The notes: generated by a model from the sequence alone, not told the origin. A stretch of 64,000 bases of DNA from Halomicrococcus gelatinilyticus (GCA_024227995.1 CP100465.1:2356001-2420000), one strand, 5' to 3'. Counted from the stretch's first letter, positions 36,683-45,306 are shown. Program-made: numbers and translations.

Positions 36683-37018
36683 GTGACCTCCGCCATCGTG
36701 CCGACGATACTGCACGGGGCGACCCCCGCAGCCTCGACGTCAGCGCTGACAGTGGTGCTAACGCTGGGCGCGCTGGGGTCGGTGGCCGTGCTCGTGCTGG
36801 CGCTGGCGGCGCTCCGGCGACGGCGGTCGCTGCCGTACCTGCTCGTGGCGCTGGCGATCGCGGCGCTGGCGACGCGCGCAGTCGTCGGCGCGCTGACGAT
36901 GGGGGGATATCTCGGGTCGACGACCCACCACCTCGTCGAGCACGGCCTTGACGTGGCCGTCGTCGCGCTGGTGGTCGGAGCTGTGTACTACGCCCGGACG
37001 GTCGAGAACCAACTATGA
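36683..37018 (+). CDS. Three-helix membrane protein paired with an HTH regulator
   Basis: A 111-residue protein starting at GTG (no ATG is suitably placed). Helices lie near 22-44, 49-68 and 85-104. The basic RRRRS after helix 1 and a histidine pair (TTHHLVEHGLD) before helix 3 are noticeable. Its stop overlaps the downstream regulator's ATG. The arrangement of a small membrane protein plus a double winged-helix regulator recurs in haloarchaea. It may sense a membrane signal for the regulator. Confidence 0.72.
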   Translation: MTSAIVPTILHGATPAASTSALTVVLTLGALGSVAVLVLALAALRRRRSLPYLLVALAIAALATRAVVGALTMGGYLGSTTHHLVEHGLDVAVVALVVGAVYYARTVENQL

Positions 37019-37527
37019 CAGATCAGGGAACGCGCATCCGCCGACACGTCGAATCGAAACCAGGCGTCCACTTCAACGCCCTCGTGCGTGGGCTGGACCT
37101 CGCCCCCGGACAGGTCCAGTACCACGTCAGGAACCTGCTCGCCGACGACACGCTCGTCAGCGAACAGCTGTACGGCAAGACGCACTACTACCCGCCGGAG
37201 TACGACGAGTGGGAGCGGGGCGCGGTCGCGCTGCTCCGCCGCGAGACGGCCCGCGACGTCCTCGTCAGCCTGCTGGAGGCGGGCGAGGCCCGTCCGGCCG
37301 ACGTCGTCGACGACCTCGACATCGCCCGCAGCACGCTGGCATGGCACGTCGGCCACCTCGAAGAGCAGGGCCTGGTCGAGAAGCGTCGCGACGAGCGCAA
37401 CCGCGTGACGCTCGTCCCGACGCGCCCGGAGGAGACCGCGCGCATGCTCGGCGTCATCGAGCCCTCGCTCCCCGAGCGGATGGTCGACCGGTTCACCCGA
37501 CTCGTCGACGACCTGCTCGCCGAGTGA
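37015..37527 (+). CDS. Transcription regulator with two winged-helix domains
   Basis: A 170-residue protein. The first helix-turn-helix (residues 1-60) contains HFNALVRGLDLAPGQVQYHV. The second (about 72-125) contains ARPADVVDDLDIARSTLAWHV and EQGLVEKRRDERNRVTLVPT. Both are ArsR/MarR-like wings. The C-terminal helix (PERMVDRFTRLVDDLLAE) may mediate dimer contacts. It overlaps the membrane protein gene by four bases. Its targets are unknown, perhaps its own operon. Confidence 0.85.
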   Translation: MTDQGTRIRRHVESKPGVHFNALVRGLDLAPGQVQYHVRNLLADDTLVSEQLYGKTHYYPPEYDEWERGAVALLRRETARDVLVSLLEAGEARPADVVDDLDIARSTLAWHVGHLEEQGLVEKRRDERNRVTLVPTRPEETARMLGVIEPSLPERMVDRFTRLVDDLLAE

Positions 37528-37602
37528 CGCCGTCGCCGTCGACGGAGAGCGTCCGTCGCCGTCACCGCGGGCGATACTGCTGTTGCTCCCGTCGCGGTTC
37601 GC

Positions 37603-38028
37603 TCACTGCTCCAGCGTGGCGTCGAGCGTGATCTCCGGCCCGGCGAGCGCCTTCGAGACCGGGCAGTTCTCCTTGGCGCGCTGGGCGAGTTCGTCGAAGG
37701 TGTTCTGGTCGACGTCCGGGACGGCGGCCTCCAGCGTCAGGTCGATGCGCGGAATCTCGAAGCCACCGTCGGCCCGTTCGAGGTGAACGTCCGCCCGCGT
37801 CTCGAGGCGGTCCGGTTCGTGGCCCTCCTCCTCGAGGAACGCCGTCAGCTGCATCGAGAAGCAGCCGGAGTGCGCTGCCCCGATCAGTTCCTCGGGGTTC
37901 GTTCCGGGCTCGTCCTCGAACCGGGTCGGGAACCGGAACGTCCCCTCTATCTGCCCGCTCTCGGTCTCGAAGTCACCGCTGCCGTCCTTTCCGCCCTGCC
38001 AGTGGGTCTCCGCTTGTCTCGATGGCAT
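37603..38028 (-). CDS. OsmC family peroxiredoxin-like protein
   Basis: A 141-residue protein of the OsmC/Ohr superfamily, which reduces organic or hydrogen peroxides with paired thiols. The two reactive cysteines are C56 (HSGCFSMQL) and C122 (ENCPVSKALAG), with Arg 36 as the likely activating residue. GTNPEELIGAAH is the OsmC-subfamily signature. Length is normal. It is cytoplasmic and not in an obvious operon. Confidence 0.92.
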   Translation of the reverse strand: MPSRQAETHWQGGKDGSGDFETESGQIEGTFRFPTRFEDEPGTNPEELIGAAHSGCFSMQLTAFLEEEGHEPDRLETRADVHLERADGGFEIPRIDLTLEAAVPDVDQNTFDELAQRAKENCPVSKALAGPEITLDATLEQ

Positions 38029-38121
38029 ATCCGTACGCCAGTACGGACGGCGGCGGTTTGGAGATACTGGCCGACCACCTCCCGACTGCGGAGGGGTTCC
38101 GCCCCGGCGTCCCGTTCCCCG

Positions 38122-39285
38122 TTAGCAGCGCTCGCGACCGACGTAGGCGAGGTTGCCGGCGAGCAGGCCGACGCTGCCGACGAAGAAGAGCGCGCCGACG
38201 GGCGAGGCGAGGTCGACGAACAGCCAGTACAGCGGTGCGGCCGCGGAGGGGCCCACGGCGACGACCGCGAGTTCGGTGACGACCGGCCCGCAGCAACAGC
38301 AGGCGTTCGGCGCGGCGACGGCGGCCGTGCCGGTCGTCGTCTCGGTCGTCCCGGTCGTTCCGGCGGGGGCGGCGGTCCGCCACTGGCTGGCGATGACCGC
38401 GCCGTTCAGGCCGACGAGTGCCGCCACGAGGCCGACCTGGATCGCCATCCCGAGGGAGACGACGCCGCTCGCGGGGACGCCCGGGAAGAAGAACTCGACG
38501 CCGGACCAGTAGACCAGCGGGTTCGCCACCGGGGTGACCTCGACGAACCCGTGGTCGGGGACGCCGATGCCGTGTTCGGGGACGAACGTGACCATCCCCA
38601 TGGAGAAGGCGAAGAAGAGCGCAGCGAGCACGCCCGTGCCGACGCCGAACCGGCGGGCGACGCGGTCGCGGGCGACGCGCGCGAGGATGCCCCGGGCGTC
38701 GCGGTATAGCACGTAGGCCACGGCGACCGGCAGGGCGAACACGAGCAGGTAGCCGACCGGGTTCTCCAGTCCGCCAAGGACGGGGTACGCGACCCACATG
38801 CCCAGGAGTGCTCCGACGAACGCGTAGCGCGGGCGCTCCGGGAACTTCAGGCGGCCGACGACGAGGCTGACGACGGCGATGCCGATGCCGACCGCCAGCG
38901 TCAGCGGCGCGTACCACGCGCGGTCGATTGGCGTCTGCGACGCGCTCAACGTCTTGACCGGCGAGAGCTGGACGAGCCCCACCGCACCGGCGGCGGCGAC
39001 GAACAGTCCGAGGAAGACGCCGCCGAGCGCCGTCGTGCGGTCGAGGCCACGGCGGCCCGCGATGACGCTCCCCGCGACGACGCCCGCGCCGACGACGAGC
39101 ACGACCAGCGCGAGCCACTGGGGGTACGGCTGTGGGTGCTGGCTCCCGTGTGCCGCCGCGACGCCGGGGATGAGTGTCAGTGCGACGACCGCGAACGCGG
39201 CCAGCCGACGCAGGGCCGCGTGGAACGACCGCGGCCGCGTCGGCCGGTTCCGCGTCGACCGCGTCCGCGTCGAGTCCCGAGTCAT
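38122..39285 (-). CDS. Multi-helix membrane protein with CCCC motif
   Basis: A 387-residue protein. A basic N-terminus is followed by a signal-like helix ending GVAAAHGSQHPQPYPQ, and about nine further helices. A histidine/proline-rich outer loop and a PNACCCCGPVV cluster near residue 337 could bind a metal such as copper. The DoxX gene lies just upstream on the same strand. The start at ATG 39285 is preferred over an upstream ATG at 39312. I know no family name; a transport or redox-membrane role is speculation. Confidence 0.65.
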   Translation of the reverse strand: MTRDSTRTRSTRNRPTRPRSFHAALRRLAAFAVVALTLIPGVAAAHGSQHPQPYPQWLALVVLVVGAGVVAGSVIAGRRGLDRTTALGGVFLGLFVAAAGAVGLVQLSPVKTLSASQTPIDRAWYAPLTLAVGIGIAVVSLVVGRLKFPERPRYAFVGALLGMWVAYPVLGGLENPVGYLLVFALPVAVAYVLYRDARGILARVARDRVARRFGVGTGVLAALFFAFSMGMVTFVPEHGIGVPDHGFVEVTPVANPLVYWSGVEFFFPGVPASGVVSLGMAIQVGLVAALVGLNGAVIASQWRTAAPAGTTGTTETTTGTAAVAAPNACCCCGPVVTELAVVAVGPSAAAPLYWLFVDLASPVGALFFVGSVGLLAGNLAYVGRERC

Positions 39286-39407
39286 GGCCCGGCCTAATCG
39301 CCGAACGTGCATGTAAACTCCGGATTCGTACGACGTGCGCGACTCCGGCATCGCGCCACGGTCGCGAGAAAACGAGACGGTCCAGCGCTCCGCGGTCGGC
39401 GGCCGAC

Positions 39408-39974
39408 TCAGCCGAGGACGTACCGGAGCGCCGGGTGGCGTTCGACCAGTGCTTCGCCGTCGACCTCGAAGCGCTCGATGACGCTGTCGAGCCCGAGGAT
39501 GTGGCCCGCGCCGAACGCCGCGACGGCGAGGAACACGAGCATGTACGCGAAGTCGCCGTTGATGACGCCGTGCTGGACCTCCCAGTTGCCGAGGTAGAAC
39601 AGCAGCATCATGAACGCGCCCCAGAACGCCGCGAGGCGGGTGAACGCGCCCACGAGGAGGCCGAGCCCGATGAGGAACTCGCCGTAGGGAACGGCGACGT
39701 TCACGAAGTCGACGAACCACGGCGTGGTCCCCATCCAGTGGAACAGCCCGCTCGCGGGGCTGGCCGCCGGGACGTGGGTGAGGTAGCCGCCCGCGGAGAA
39801 CGGCTCGGCTGCGGCGATCTTCGCCCACCCGGCGTGGAGGAACGCGTAGCCCATCATCAGGCGCAGCGCGAGGACGAACCACGCGCTCAGGCTGTGTGCC
39901 CGACCGCGCACCTGCAGCCCGCCCAGCGTGCTCTCGAAGGTGTTCGTTCCGGGTTCGATTTCAGTTGTGGTCAT
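39408..39974 (-). CDS. DoxX family membrane protein
   Basis: A 188-residue protein with four helices typical of DoxX/DoxD-like proteins. ALRLMMGYAFLHAGWAKI is helix 1. PYGEFLIGLGLLVGAFTRLAA forms helix 2, and MMLLFYLGNWEVQHG follows in helix 3. The family includes the thiosulfate:quinone oxidoreductase subunit and many uncharacterised redox membrane proteins. Its upstream region holds a TATA-like element (about 40013-40020 on the reverse strand) next to a set of GTTCC/GGAAC repeats, so regulated expression is likely. Confidence 0.85.
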   Translation of the reverse strand: MTTTEIEPGTNTFESTLGGLQVRGRAHSLSAWFVLALRLMMGYAFLHAGWAKIAAAEPFSAGGYLTHVPAASPASGLFHWMGTTPWFVDFVNVAVPYGEFLIGLGLLVGAFTRLAAFWGAFMMLLFYLGNWEVQHGVINGDFAYMLVFLAVAAFGAGHILGLDSVIERFEVDGEALVERHPALRYVLG

Positions 39975-40030
39975 CGTGGCTCACCTTACGGTTGAGGATC
40001 CGCCGGTGGAAAACGTATAACCACTAACCG

Positions 40031-40068
40031 GTTCCCGGGGCCGTGGAACTGTTCCCAGTTCCTGGGAA
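40031..40068 (-). promoter_or_regulatory. Array of GTTCC/GGAAC half-sites upstream of DoxX
   Basis: Within 38 bp there are GTTCC at 40031-40035, GGAAC at 40045-40049, GTTCC at 40051-40055 and a perfect palindrome TTCCCAG-ttc-CTGGGAA at 40052-40068. They lie just upstream of the reverse-strand TATA-like element (ttatacg) and probably bind an activator or repressor of the DoxX gene. Confidence 0.55.
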
Positions 40069-40190
40069 TAGCAGTGGCACCGTTCGGCCGTGACTGCCCT
40101 CGACGCGAGAGTACCGCGTAGGACGGGCGTCTGACGGGATTATTTATGCCACGTCGTTGCGTGAAGTGTTGTTCGCGGTGAAATACTCCC

Positions 40191-40517
40191 ATGGCACCAG
40201 AAAACAAGCGACTGACGCCAGACAACCGACCGGTGACGCCGGAGGGCGGGTCGACGCATTCGGGCGACGTCTTCCACCGTACCGGAATCCGGCCGGACGA
40301 ACGAACAAGCGAGGCAGTCGTCCAGGCAGTTGCGGCAGCGACGGGGGAGGACCCGACGAGAATCGATCCACTGTACGAGTCCATCAATCCAGATGCGCTG
40401 AACGAACTCTTCCAGTTCGACGGCTCCGGACGACCACAACCGGACACCGCTGTCCAGTTCGACTACGCCGGTTTCTCCGTCGTCGTCCGTGAGACCGGAA
40501 TCATCGAGCTGCGCTGA
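40191..40517 (+). CDS. HalOD1 output-domain protein
   Basis: A 108-residue stand-alone HalOD1 domain. SEAVVQAVAAATGEDPTRIDPLYESINPDAL shows, in short form, the defining helix and DPLYESINPD loop. VQFDYAGFSVVVRETGIIEL is the closing beta hairpin. HalOD1 is a haloarchaea-specific output module of two-component systems, and free-standing copies are common with unknown partners. An AT-rich attatttatg near 40139-40148 could be its promoter. Confidence 0.85.
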   Translation: MAPENKRLTPDNRPVTPEGGSTHSGDVFHRTGIRPDERTSEAVVQAVAAATGEDPTRIDPLYESINPDALNELFQFDGSGRPQPDTAVQFDYAGFSVVVRETGIIELR

Positions 40518-40719
40518 CTGCGTTCGTCTCACGGCAGAACTCTGACCGTTCGCGGCGGAGTGGACGTCGACACCTGCGGTCGTATCGCTCGCCTCTATCT
40601 CGGTCGGCATCGGCATCTCTCGGCGCACGCCGACTCGTCGGTGACGCGTACGTCGAGTACGTCCGGTCGAACTGCGACGGCTCGACCGCCGACGAGTGCT
40701 ACTGGCTACGGTGGCACCG

Positions 40720-41163
40720 TCACTCCACGACGACGACGCCCTTCATCCCGAGCGTCTTGTGGGGCCGGCAGTAGTACTTGTACGTCCCCGTCTCGTCGAA
40801 CGCGTGCTCGAACGTCTCGCCCTTCCTGGCCATCATGTCGCTCCGGAAGTCGCCGTTCTCCTCGACGACGTTGTGGCTGCCCCTGCCGGTCCACTTCCAG
40901 CGGACGGTCGTGCCCGACGACACCGTCACCGCCGCCGGGGAGAAGCCGTTGGCACCGTTGTTCCCCTGCGTGCCGACCTTCACCGTCACCGTGTCGCTGC
41001 CCGTCTCGTCAGTCACGCTGCCGTCGAAGTTCGAGGTGTCGGAGAGGTAGCCGTCGAACTTCGAGGACCCACTGCCCCCGCCGCCACCGAGACAGCCCGC
41101 CAGTGCACCCGTGCTCGTCGCTACCGCTCCGATCGTTGCGAGGTAGGTTCGTCGCGTCGTCAT
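40720..41163 (-). CDS. Halocyanin-like blue copper lipoprotein
   Basis: A 147-residue secreted cupredoxin. The signal ends in a lipobox (ALAGC, Cys 24) after a twin-arginine-like TTRRTYLA. A Gly/Ser linker precedes the domain. Copper ligands are complete: H97 (GSHNVV), C132, H135 and M140 (YYCRPHKTLGM). It is transcribed away from the norB side and shares the upstream region that carries a CGAAC/GTTCG palindrome. It may donate electrons to the nitric oxide reductase or another respiratory enzyme; this is inferred from context. Confidence 0.92.
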   Translation of the reverse strand: MTTRRTYLATIGAVATSTGALAGCLGGGGGSGSSKFDGYLSDTSNFDGSVTDETGSDTVTVKVGTQGNNGANGFSPAAVTVSSGTTVRWKWTGRGSHNVVEENGDFRSDMMARKGETFEHAFDETGTYKYYCRPHKTLGMKGVVVVE

Positions 41164-41235
41164 CGTCTCACTCGTCCGGTCGTATCCCCCGCGTCAAAAA
41201 GGGTCTGTCTCCCGTTCCCGGAAGCTGATAACGGG

Positions 41236-41247
41236 CGAACGTGTTCG
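41236..41247. promoter_or_regulatory. CGAAC-gt-GTTCG palindrome between halocyanin and the MoaD-like gene
   Basis: The twelve-base palindrome lies between two divergent genes, 43 nt before the MoaD-like ATG. A degenerate copy with the same spacing (CGAAC-at-ATTCA) occurs at 41945-41956 before norB. From memory, CGAAC/GTTCG-type motifs have been reported before haloarchaeal denitrification and DMSO-respiration genes (NarO/DmsR regulators). I could not verify this here. Confidence 0.5.
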
Positions 41248-41289
41248 GCGCGGGAGTTAGGTGGCGGCGCGTCGTAGGGTCACGACCAG

Positions 41290-41715
41290 ATGGGCGACCG
41301 AACGACTGTCACCGACGAGCGGGCGACCGCCGCCGACCGGACGACCGGTGTGGACGACCAGACGACCGTCACGGTGCGGTGTACGGGCCACGTCCGGACC
41401 GCCGTCGGGGAGCCGGAACTGGAGTTCACCTTCGAGGGCGACCGGCTCCGGGAGTTCCTCGACGCGTTCTTCGACGAGTACGACGTCGCGGACCTGGTCA
41501 TCGCCGAGACGGAGGCGGAGGCGACGACCCGCGGCTGGGCACCGGTCGAGGGGCTGCCCGGGTCGTGGCGGAAGAACCCGGAGGGCGAACAGACCCGGGC
41601 GTTCGCTCGCGTCGCGATCAACGGCCGGTTCAACGAACACCTCGACGGTCTCGCCACGGAACTGCAGGACGGCGACCGCGTGGCGCTGATGTACCCGTTC
41701 ATCTTCTGCTGCTGA
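41290..41715 (+). CDS. MoaD/ThiS-like beta-grasp protein ending in Cys-Cys
   Basis: A 141-residue protein. After an acidic Thr-rich lead (1-27), TVTVRCTGHVRTAVGEPELEF begins a ubiquitin-like beta-grasp fold. The sheet continues in FARVAINGRFNEHL and closes with DGDRVALMYPFIFCC. This is the MoaD/ThiS/SAMP layout, but the terminal Gly-Gly needed for adenylation is replaced by Cys-Cys. It precedes the nitric oxide reductase gene. The pairing suggests a role in reductase maturation or metal delivery, not a classical sulfur carrier. ATG at 41290. Confidence 0.75.
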   Translation: MGDRTTVTDERATAADRTTGVDDQTTVTVRCTGHVRTAVGEPELEFTFEGDRLREFLDAFFDEYDVADLVIAETEAEATTRGWAPVEGLPGSWRKNPEGEQTRAFARVAINGRFNEHLDGLATELQDGDRVALMYPFIFCC

Positions 41716-42022
41716 CCGCCGGCCTGCTTCCTCGCTACCGACTGCGTTCCCGACGGACGTCCGCGGTCCAGACACCTCCATCCGCTCGGTGCGTCGATCC
41801 GCCGGGTAGACAGTACGGCGGGGTCTGCTGTCCGCCCGCCGCGCGCGTCGTCGTCGTCACCGCCCCCGGCCGCTTTTCCACTCCCTCGCAGCCGACGGAC
41901 TCTCCGGTTCCGTCCGCCGTCGCGGCCACGGATAGCGTATCGGTCGAACATATTCACGGCGTTCCCGCCGGTCGGGAAGCGGGGCGGCTTTACACGGGGG
42001 TCGCGGTGGCAGCGTCGACCGT
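41716..42022 (+). promoter_or_regulatory. norB upstream region
   Basis: About 307 bases without a gene. It includes a CGAAC-at-ATTCA element at 41945-41956 and a TATA-like ctttaca at about 41988-41994, 29 nt before the norB ATG. The rest shows no feature. Confidence 0.45.
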
Positions 42023-44305
42023 ATGAAGGTAGAACGAAAGACGCTCGCGAAGCTCCTCGTCGTCGTCTTCGTCGTCAACCTGGTCGTGATGGGCGTCGGC
42101 GCGTGGTACTCCGCCGAGAACGCGCCGCCCATCCCGAAGCGGGTCGTCGGCCCGGACGGCGAGACGGTGGTCAACGCCGGCGAGGTGCAGGCGGGCAAGA
42201 AGACCTTCCAGTCGAACGGCATGATGAACCACGGGTCCATCCTCGGCAACGGCGCCTACTACGGCGTCGACTACACCGCCGACGCGCTGGACCTGAAGGC
42301 GCAGTACATGCGGCAGTACTACGCGCGCGAGCAGTACGACGCGGCCTACGACGCCCTCCCGGAGCCGAAGCAGGCCGCGGTCGACCAGCGCGTGACGACG
42401 GACCTGGAGTCGGGGGCCGTCGACGACGTGGTCCGGTACTCCGCGGCGGAGACGTACGCCCACCAGCAGGTCCGCGAGGAGTACGTCGACCGCTACCACG
42501 CGGGGAGCCACGAGCGCGGCGTCCCGGCCGAGATGATCGGCAGCGAGGACGACGCGCGCCGCTTCGCCGACTTCGCGCTCTGGACGGCCTGGATCTCTCA
42601 CACGGAACGTCCGGGGTCCAGCCACACCTTCACGAACGACTGGCCGTACGACCCGCTCGCGGGGAACGACGCCACCGGCGCGGCGATGACGTGGAGCGTC
42701 GTCGCCATGGTGCTGCTCGTCGCCGGTGCGGGCATCGGCGTCTGGCTGTACAACTCCGTCGAACTGCCGGAGCCGACGACGGCGGGCGTCACCGTGCCGG
42801 CACCCGACGACATCGACCTGGTTCCGAGCCAGCGCGCAGCGGTCCGGTTCGTCCTCGTCGGCGCGGGCCTGTTCCTGGCCCAGACGCTGCTCGGCGGCCT
42901 GCTCGCGCACTTCTACGTCGAGCGGGCCGGCTTCTTCGGCATCGGCGACGCGCTCGGCGTGAACGTGCTCGAACTCGCGCCGTTCGCGCTCGCGAAGACG
43001 TGGCACCTCGACCTGGGCGTGCTCTGGATAGCGACGCTCTGGCTGGGCGCGGGCCTGTTCCTGCCGCCGCTGCTGACCGGCCACGAACCGGACGGGCAGA
43101 GCCGATACGTGAACGTCCTGCTCGGGGCGCTGGTCGTCGTCTCGGTCGGCGGCCTCGCCGGCATCTGGCTCGGCATGAACGGCTTCTTCGACGGCCCGCT
43201 GTGGTGGCTGCTCGGCAACGAGGGGCTGGAGTACCTCGAGGTCGGGCGCGTCTGGCAGTTCGGCCTGCTGGCCGGCTTCGTCGGCTGGGCGGTGCTGGTC
43301 GCGCGCGGGTTCAGGCCGCTGCTTTCGCGCGAGCAGCCGTACGGCCTCTCGCACATGATCCTGTACGCCGGCGGCTCCATCGCGCTGCTGTTCACCGCCG
43401 GGATGCTGTACACGCCGCAGACGAACATCGTGATGACGGAGTTCTGGCGCTGGTGGGTCGTCCACATGTGGGTCGAGGGGGCGTTCGAGTTCTTCATCGT
43501 CGCCATCGTCGGCCTCACCCTCGTCTCGATGAACCTGCTTGAGAAGCGCTCCGCCGAGAAGGCCGTACTGTTCGAGGCGCTGCTGGTGATGGGGTCGGGC
43601 GTCGTCGGCGTCTCCCACCACTACTGGTGGATCGGCCAGCCCGACGTCTGGGTGCCGCTCGGCAGCGTCTTCTCGACGCTCGAACTCATCCCGCTCGTCG
43701 TCATCCTCTTCGAGGCGCTCGGCGAGTACCGCGCGCTGGCGTCCGCCGGCGAGACCTTCCCCTATCGGCTCCCGTTCATGTTCATCATCGCCAGCGGGGC
43801 GTGGAACTTCGTCGGGGCGGGCGTGCTCGGCTTCTTCATCAACCTCCCCATCCTCAACTACTACGAGCACGGCACCTACCTCACGGTCGCGCACGCCCAC
43901 GCCGCCATGTTCGGCGCGTTCGGCTTCCTCGCGCTCGGCATGGCGACGTACATGCTCCGCATCACGACGCGCGACTGGGACGGCCGCCGGCTCCGCTGGG
44001 CGTTCTGGTCGTGGAACGTCGGCCTCGCGATGATGGTCGGCGTCTCCCTGCTCCCCGTCGGCTTCCTGCAACTGGAGACGGCGTTCACCCAGGGGTACGC
44101 CGTCGCGCGCAGCCTCGCGTTCTACGAGCGCGACCTGGTCCAGTTGCTGTTCTGGCTGCGGATGCCCGGCGACGCGCTCGTCATCCTCGGCACCGTCCTG
44201 TTCGGCTGGGACGTCGCCGTCAAACTCCGCCGCCAGCGCGAGACCAGCGAGGAGGCCGTCCGACAGCCCGTGGCCGACCGCACGCTCGTGGAGGGCGACG
44301 ACTAG
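42023..44305 (+). CDS. norB: Quinol-type nitric oxide reductase large subunit (qNor)
   Basis: A 760-residue protein of the haem-copper oxidase superfamily. The N-terminal part (about 30-215) is the extra domain between two helices that marks single-subunit qNor. The reductase core has helices from about 275. VVHMWVEGAFEFF supplies the Fe-B Glu region, VSHHYWWIGQPDVW the Fe-B histidines and VAHAHAAMFGAFGF the haem-binding histidines. It reduces two NO to N2O with quinol electrons. The MoaD-like and halocyanin genes just upstream form its likely context. Confidence 0.93.
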   Translation: MKVERKTLAKLLVVVFVVNLVVMGVGAWYSAENAPPIPKRVVGPDGETVVNAGEVQAGKKTFQSNGMMNHGSILGNGAYYGVDYTADALDLKAQYMRQYYAREQYDAAYDALPEPKQAAVDQRVTTDLESGAVDDVVRYSAAETYAHQQVREEYVDRYHAGSHERGVPAEMIGSEDDARRFADFALWTAWISHTERPGSSHTFTNDWPYDPLAGNDATGAAMTWSVVAMVLLVAGAGIGVWLYNSVELPEPTTAGVTVPAPDDIDLVPSQRAAVRFVLVGAGLFLAQTLLGGLLAHFYVERAGFFGIGDALGVNVLELAPFALAKTWHLDLGVLWIATLWLGAGLFLPPLLTGHEPDGQSRYVNVLLGALVVVSVGGLAGIWLGMNGFFDGPLWWLLGNEGLEYLEVGRVWQFGLLAGFVGWAVLVARGFRPLLSREQPYGLSHMILYAGGSIALLFTAGMLYTPQTNIVMTEFWRWWVVHMWVEGAFEFFIVAIVGLTLVSMNLLEKRSAEKAVLFEALLVMGSGVVGVSHHYWWIGQPDVWVPLGSVFSTLELIPLVVILFEALGEYRALASAGETFPYRLPFMFIIASGAWNFVGAGVLGFFINLPILNYYEHGTYLTVAHAHAAMFGAFGFLALGMATYMLRITTRDWDGRRLRWAFWSWNVGLAMMVGVSLLPVGFLQLETAFTQGYAVARSLAFYERDLVQLLFWLRMPGDALVILGTVLFGWDVAVKLRRQRETSEEAVRQPVADRTLVEGDD

Positions 44306-44377
44306 CCCCCGCCAGACACTCTCCGGGGTTCGGGACCTCACTTCGTTCCTGTCGACGGACGACGCCTCCGAGCGGGG

Positions 44378-45196
44378 TCAGTCCGCGCCCTGGACCGCAC
44401 AGGACTCGTCGGTGTAGTCGACCTCTGCGACCGAGTCGATGGGGTCGTCGCCACAGACCGGACAGTCCGGGTTCTGGCGGTACTCCAGTTCCTCGAAGGT
44501 CATGTCCATCGCGTCGTAGAACAGCATCCGGCCCTCCAGCAGGTCGCCGACGTCGACGACGGCCTTCACGGCCTCGGTGGCCTGGACGCAGCCCACGGTT
44601 CCGGGAAGGACGCCGAGGACGCCCGTCGACGCGCAGTCGGCGACCATCCCCTCCGGCGGTGCCTCGGGGAACAGGCACCGGTAGCAGGGGCCGCCGGGCG
44701 TGACGGTCGTGACCTGCCCTTCGAACTTGTAGATGGCGCCGTGGGAGAAGGGAATCGCTGCCAGCGTGCAGGCGTCGTTGACCAGGTAGCGCGTCCGGAA
44801 GTTGTCCGTCGCGTCGACGACGAAGTCGTAGTCGGCGACGAGGTCGCCGACGTTCTCCGGTTCGACCCGCAGTTCGTGGGTCGTGACGGTCACGTCCGGA
44901 TTGAGGTCGGCGACGAAGTCGGCGGCGCTCGCCACCTTCGGTCGGCCGACGTCGGCGTCGCCGTGAACGACCTGGCGCTGGAGGTTGCTCCGCTCGACGA
45001 CGTCGTCGTCGGCGATGCCGAGGTGGCCGACGCCCGCGGCGGCGAGGTACTCGATGGCCGGCGACCCCAGGCCGCCGGCGCCGACGACCAGCACCGACGC
45101 GTCCAGCAGCGCGGCCTGTCCCTCCTGGCCCACCTCGTCCATGATGATGTGGCGGGAGTAGCGGTCGAGTTGCGTCGCGTCCAGCGAAAGGCCCAT
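44378..45196 (-). CDS. ubaA: UbaA-like ubiquitin/SAMP-activating E1 enzyme (ThiF/MoeB/HesA family)
   Basis: A 272-residue adenylating enzyme. VLVVGAGGLGSPAIEYL binds ATP (35-51), and ERSNLQRQVVH contains the catalytic arginines. DATDNFRTRYLVND follows. Two CxxC pairs (C171/C174 and C245/C248) hold structural zinc. C188 in VADCASTG is the likely thioester-forming cysteine. In Haloferax the single E1 UbaA activates SAMP proteins for protein tagging and for sulfur transfer to molybdopterin and tRNA. The nearby MoaD-like protein could be a partner, but its Cys-Cys end argues against ordinary activation. Confidence 0.9.
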   Translation of the reverse strand: MGLSLDATQLDRYSRHIIMDEVGQEGQAALLDASVLVVGAGGLGSPAIEYLAAAGVGHLGIADDDVVERSNLQRQVVHGDADVGRPKVASAADFVADLNPDVTVTTHELRVEPENVGDLVADYDFVVDATDNFRTRYLVNDACTLAAIPFSHGAIYKFEGQVTTVTPGGPCYRCLFPEAPPEGMVADCASTGVLGVLPGTVGCVQATEAVKAVVDVGDLLEGRMLFYDAMDMTFEELEYRQNPDCPVCGDDPIDSVAEVDYTDESCAVQGAD

Positions 45197-45306
45197 GGTC
45201 GCGATTGGTGGTCGCGAGCCATAAACCCGTGCCTCGCCGACCGTCGCGGCTGCCACCGGTCCCTGCGCGGACAGTGCTCGTGTTCGACGAGCGGCCTTGC
45301 ACCTTC

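Noticed and set aside
35581..36696. 371-residue reverse frame over the DsbA-like gene
   Set aside because: Antisense shadow; the forward frame has the thioredoxin-fold motifs.
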